From assembly GCA_963718405.1 (NCBI GenBank), contig CAVQYZ010000002.1:558001-622000 (forward strand): a stretch of DNA of 64,000 nt, written 5' to 3'. A program made the position numbers and the translations under genes. The notes beneath the pieces are model-generated. The model did not search any database. It was given only the letters and a program-made list of their open reading frames with translations, and had not been told where the DNA came from. Origin of the DNA: Bog-756 sp963718405 (lineage in GTDB: Bacteria; Actinomycetota; Acidimicrobiia; Acidimicrobiales; RAAP-2). Below, in pieces: positions 61,887 to 64,000 of this stretch; within the stretch, counting starts at the first letter, position 1; each line of letters opens with the position of its first letter.

Positions 61887-62744
61887 GTGGCGAAGGCGCG
61901 GCGGTCCCGCCGCCCTCGCACCACTTTGATCCTGCTGGTGCTGGCCTCGGTGACCATCATCACCCTGGACGCCCGCGGCGGCTTCCACCGGATCACCTCG
62001 GGGGTGAAGTCGGTGGCCGTCGACGCCTTCTCCCCGGTGCGCTCGGGCGTTGACGACATCACCGAGCCCATCGGCAGCTTCCTGGCCGGTTCGGTGCACT
62101 ACGGCGCGGTCCGCCAGCAGAACCAGAAACTCCAGGAAGAGATCGACCAGCTACGGGCCCAGCAGGCCTCCCAGGACGACGTCGACCAGTCCTTGCGACA
62201 GTTGAGTGCGCTCTTCTCGTTGCCGTTCATCCAGAATCTGCAGACCGTCCCGGCCGAGGTGATCGACTACGGCAGCAGCAATTTCGCCGCCACCATCGAC
62301 ATCGATGTGGGCCGCAACCAGGGGGTCAGACTGGGCATGCCGGTGGTGGGCGGGGGACCGGGGGCGACCGGCGGACTGGTCGGGCAGGTGGTCCAGGCCA
62401 ACCACAACAGCTCGACGGTCCGCCTGATCACCGACGGACAGTCCTCGGTCGGGGTCCGTTACGGCCCAGCAGCCACCAGCGCCCTGGCGGTGCTCGACGG
62501 GCAGGGCGGGGGCAAGCCGCTGCTGGCCGAACTGGTGCCGACCCAGACCCACCTCACCGGCGGCGAGGTGTTCGTCACCAGCGGCCTGCAGGGAGCGGCC
62601 TTCCCCGGCGGGATTCCGGTGGCCAGAGTGGTGGGGGCACGGAACGGCGCCACCTCGTCCCAGGAGTCGGTGACGCTGCAGCCGATGGTGGACCTGACCC
62701 GGCTCCGTTACGTGGCGGTGGTGGTGTGGGGGCCGTCCACGTGA
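61887..62744 (+). CDS. mreC: Rod shape-determining protein MreC
   Basis: 285 residues from the GTG at 61887. An Arg/Lys-rich cytoplasmic start and one membrane segment (TLILLVLASVTIITLDA) are followed by a short coiled coil (RQQNQKLQEEIDQLRAQQAS) and the two beta-barrel domains (PAEVIDYGSSNFAATIDIDV, GVRLGMPVVGGG, TSGLQGAAFPGGIPVARV). It links MreB to PBP2 outside the membrane. The TGA overlaps the mreD GTG. Confidence 0.93.
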   Translation: MAKARRSRRPRTTLILLVLASVTIITLDARGGFHRITSGVKSVAVDAFSPVRSGVDDITEPIGSFLAGSVHYGAVRQQNQKLQEEIDQLRAQQASQDDVDQSLRQLSALFSLPFIQNLQTVPAEVIDYGSSNFAATIDIDVGRNQGVRLGMPVVGGGPGATGGLVGQVVQANHNSSTVRLITDGQSSVGVRYGPAATSALAVLDGQGGGKPLLAELVPTQTHLTGGEVFVTSGLQGAAFPGGIPVARVVGARNGATSSQESVTLQPMVDLTRLRYVAVVVWGPST

Positions 62745-63277
62745 CCCCACGGGATGCCACCCGGGTGGTGCTGGTGGTCCTGTTGTTCATCATCGTCCAG
62801 CAGACCCTGATCCTCGACCTACGGATCGGTGGGGTGCACCCCGACATCATGCTCCTCTTGCCCGTGGCGGCCGGCATCGTCGGCGGGCCGGCCCGGGGCG
62901 CCACCATGGGATTCGGCGCCGGTCTGGTGGCCGACCTCTTCCTCCCCACCCCCTTCGGGCTCTCGGCGCTGGTGGGGAGTCTCATCGGCTTCGGGGTGGG
63001 AGCCGCCACCGTGGCCCTCGACCGCACGGCCTTCTGGTTGGCACCGGTGGCCGCCCTGGGGGCCAGCGCCCTCTATGAAGGGCTGTACGCCGTGTTGGGG
63101 TCGGTCCTGGGCCAACCCCAGATGATCCACGCCGACTTGTTCCGGATCATCGTGGTGGTGTCGGTCACCAACCTGGTACTGGCCGTCCCGGCCCTGCGCC
63201 TGGTGAAGTGGGCCCTCCCGGCGGCCTCCATCGAGGGCGTGCCCACCTCGACGGTCTCGACCGGCAGCCTCCGGTGA
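62741..63277 (+). CDS. mreD: Rod shape-determining protein MreD
   Basis: 178 residues from the GTG overlapping the mreC stop. Five to six membrane helices; family features DLRIGGVHPDIMLLLPVAAG and GFGAGLVADLFLPTPFGLSAL. Integral membrane partner of MreC in the elongasome. Sequence conservation is low in this family; position confirms it. Confidence 0.92.
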   Translation: MTPRDATRVVLVVLLFIIVQQTLILDLRIGGVHPDIMLLLPVAAGIVGGPARGATMGFGAGLVADLFLPTPFGLSALVGSLIGFGVGAATVALDRTAFWLAPVAALGASALYEGLYAVLGSVLGQPQMIHADLFRIIVVVSVTNLVLAVPALRLVKWALPAASIEGVPTSTVSTGSLR

Positions 63278-63335
63278 GGGGGCCGGGCCCCCTCCGCGTA
63301 CCTATCTCGGGCACCAGTTGGGATACTGGTGCGCC

Positions 63336-64000
63336 GTGAGCCGATCCCTTCGCCACCCGTTCAAGGGCTCCAACCTCTTCGAACGCCCGGAGAAGCCACG
63401 CAGGGCCCGCCATGGCCAGAAGGCGCCGCGGCAGCCGAAGATGCGCCAGAACCGCTTTTCGGTGGAGGCCATGCTGGAGGCCCCGGACACCACGGCGTCC
63501 CGGCCCGGCCTGCGCCTGCGGGTCATCGCCCTGGTGGTGGTGGCGCTGTTCTCCCTGTTGGGCCTGAGGCTGTGGGCCCTCACCGTGCTCCAGGGCCCGG
63601 CCGCCGTCCAGGCCGTCAACACCGACCAGGTCCGGGTGGTCCAGGTACAGCCGACCCGGGGGCTCATCCTCGACCGCTACGGCAACCCGCTGGTCAACAA
63701 CGTGGTCACCGAGCAGATCACCCTGTCGCGGACCGCAGCGGCCGACGACCCCTCGGTGATCGGCCGGCTGGCCTCCGTCATCGGTCAGACCCCGGCCGAG
63801 GTCAAGGCCACCGTCAACGACCTGCAGTACAGCATCTACAAGCCGGTGCCCATCCTCTCTGACGCCCCGCTCTCGGACATCCTCTACATCAAGGAGCATC
63901 AGAGCGAGTTCCCCGGGGTGTCCTCGGTGGCCACCACCCAGCGCAACTATCCCCAACAAGAGATCCCCGGCCCGGCCCAGTCGGGGTATCCGGCGGCCCA
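63336..64000 (+). CDS. mrdA: Penicillin-binding protein 2 (MrdA), N-terminal part, runs out of window
   Basis: GTG at 63336; 221 residues to the window edge. A basic cytoplasmic stretch of about 60 residues (SLRHPFKGSNLFERPEKPRR) precedes a single membrane anchor (residues 62-83) and the PBP dimerisation domain beginning QVRVVQVQPTRGLILDRYGN, the normal class B PBP start. The transpeptidase domain with the SxxK, SxN and KTG motifs would lie beyond the end. It follows mreD by 58 bp, as in the elongasome operon, where it crosslinks side-wall peptidoglycan. Confidence 0.93.
   Translation, partial: MSRSLRHPFKGSNLFERPEKPRRARHGQKAPRQPKMRQNRFSVEAMLEAPDTTASRPGLRLRVIALVVVALFSLLGLRLWALTVLQGPAAVQAVNTDQVRVVQVQPTRGLILDRYGNPLVNNVVTEQITLSRTAAADDPSVIGRLASVIGQTPAEVKATVNDLQYSIYKPVPILSDAPLSDILYIKEHQSEFPGVSSVATTQRNYPQQEIPGPAQSGYPAA

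Overview
The window is high-GC DNA that reads as an actinobacterial chromosome. Support comes from a resuscitation-promoting-factor protein, two mycothiol-dependent maleylpyruvate isomerase-fold proteins, the order tig-clpP-clpX-folC-ndk-mreB-mreC-mreD-mrdA, many GTG starts, and -10-like hexamers placed 5-11 nt before start codons, as in leaderless actinobacterial genes. Class Acidimicrobiia is my best guess (several families, and the 42-residue repeat protein at 37-39 kb, look familiar from there), but no 16S gene or species marker is present.

Layout. 1-0.74 kb: the 5' part of an unusual methyltransferase/Mug-type DNA glycosylase fusion. 0.77-12.5 kb: a potassium locus. A full-length KdpD/KdpE pair and a second response regulator/sensor kinase pair (the kinase carries a frameshift) run leftward. 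A second-to-none small membrane ORF, kdpF, kdpA, kdpB, kdpC and a kinase-less KdpD N-terminal protein run rightward from a divergent promoter. 12.5-14.3 kb: an ArsR regulator with tandem operator-like repeats, an SRPBCC protein and small conserved proteins. 14.3-17.7 kb: secreted and membrane proteins (DUF5666-like, pentapeptide, lipoprotein, orphan DUF4118 sensor). 17.8-30 kb: miscellaneous metabolism (OsmC, SDR, FAH-family hydrolase, ArfB, hydrolases, nitrilase, Rpf, SurE, mutarotase, D-threonine-aldolase-like enzyme, PyrE). 30-36.3 kb: lower-GC accessory DNA (folD, DMF-hydrolase-like gene, DUF2332, DinB-like, a decayed VOC/oxidoreductase chimera, YciI). 36.5-36.9 kb: tRNA-Lys, tRNA-His, tRNA-Arg. 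37-45.8 kb: secreted propeller/repeat protein, ParA with a zinc-ribbon partner, DedA, MBL hydrolase, a GGDEF-EAL protein, another secreted protein. 45.8-49 kb: a broken acyltransferase gene lying between a degenerate tRNA-Pro 3' fragment and the intact tRNA-Pro. 49-64 kb: intact core genes (Ppx/GppA, DUF5679, V4R plus GGDEF-EAL pair, glutathione peroxidase, tig, clpP, clpX, folC, ndk, mreBCD, start of mrdA).

How the parts work together. The kdp locus would make a high-affinity K+ pump under two sensory circuits. The right end links protein quality control (trigger factor, ClpXP) to the rod-shape/elongasome operon. The two GGDEF-EAL proteins and the V4R protein suggest local cyclic-di-GMP signalling.

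Quality note. About 17 single-base indels break otherwise well conserved genes, mostly between 12.5 and 36 kb and at 47-48 kb, almost always without premature stops in the continuing frame. The 49-64 kb block has none. These could be assembly or sequencing errors or true recent pseudogenes; such genes are labelled pseudogene here with the position of each break.
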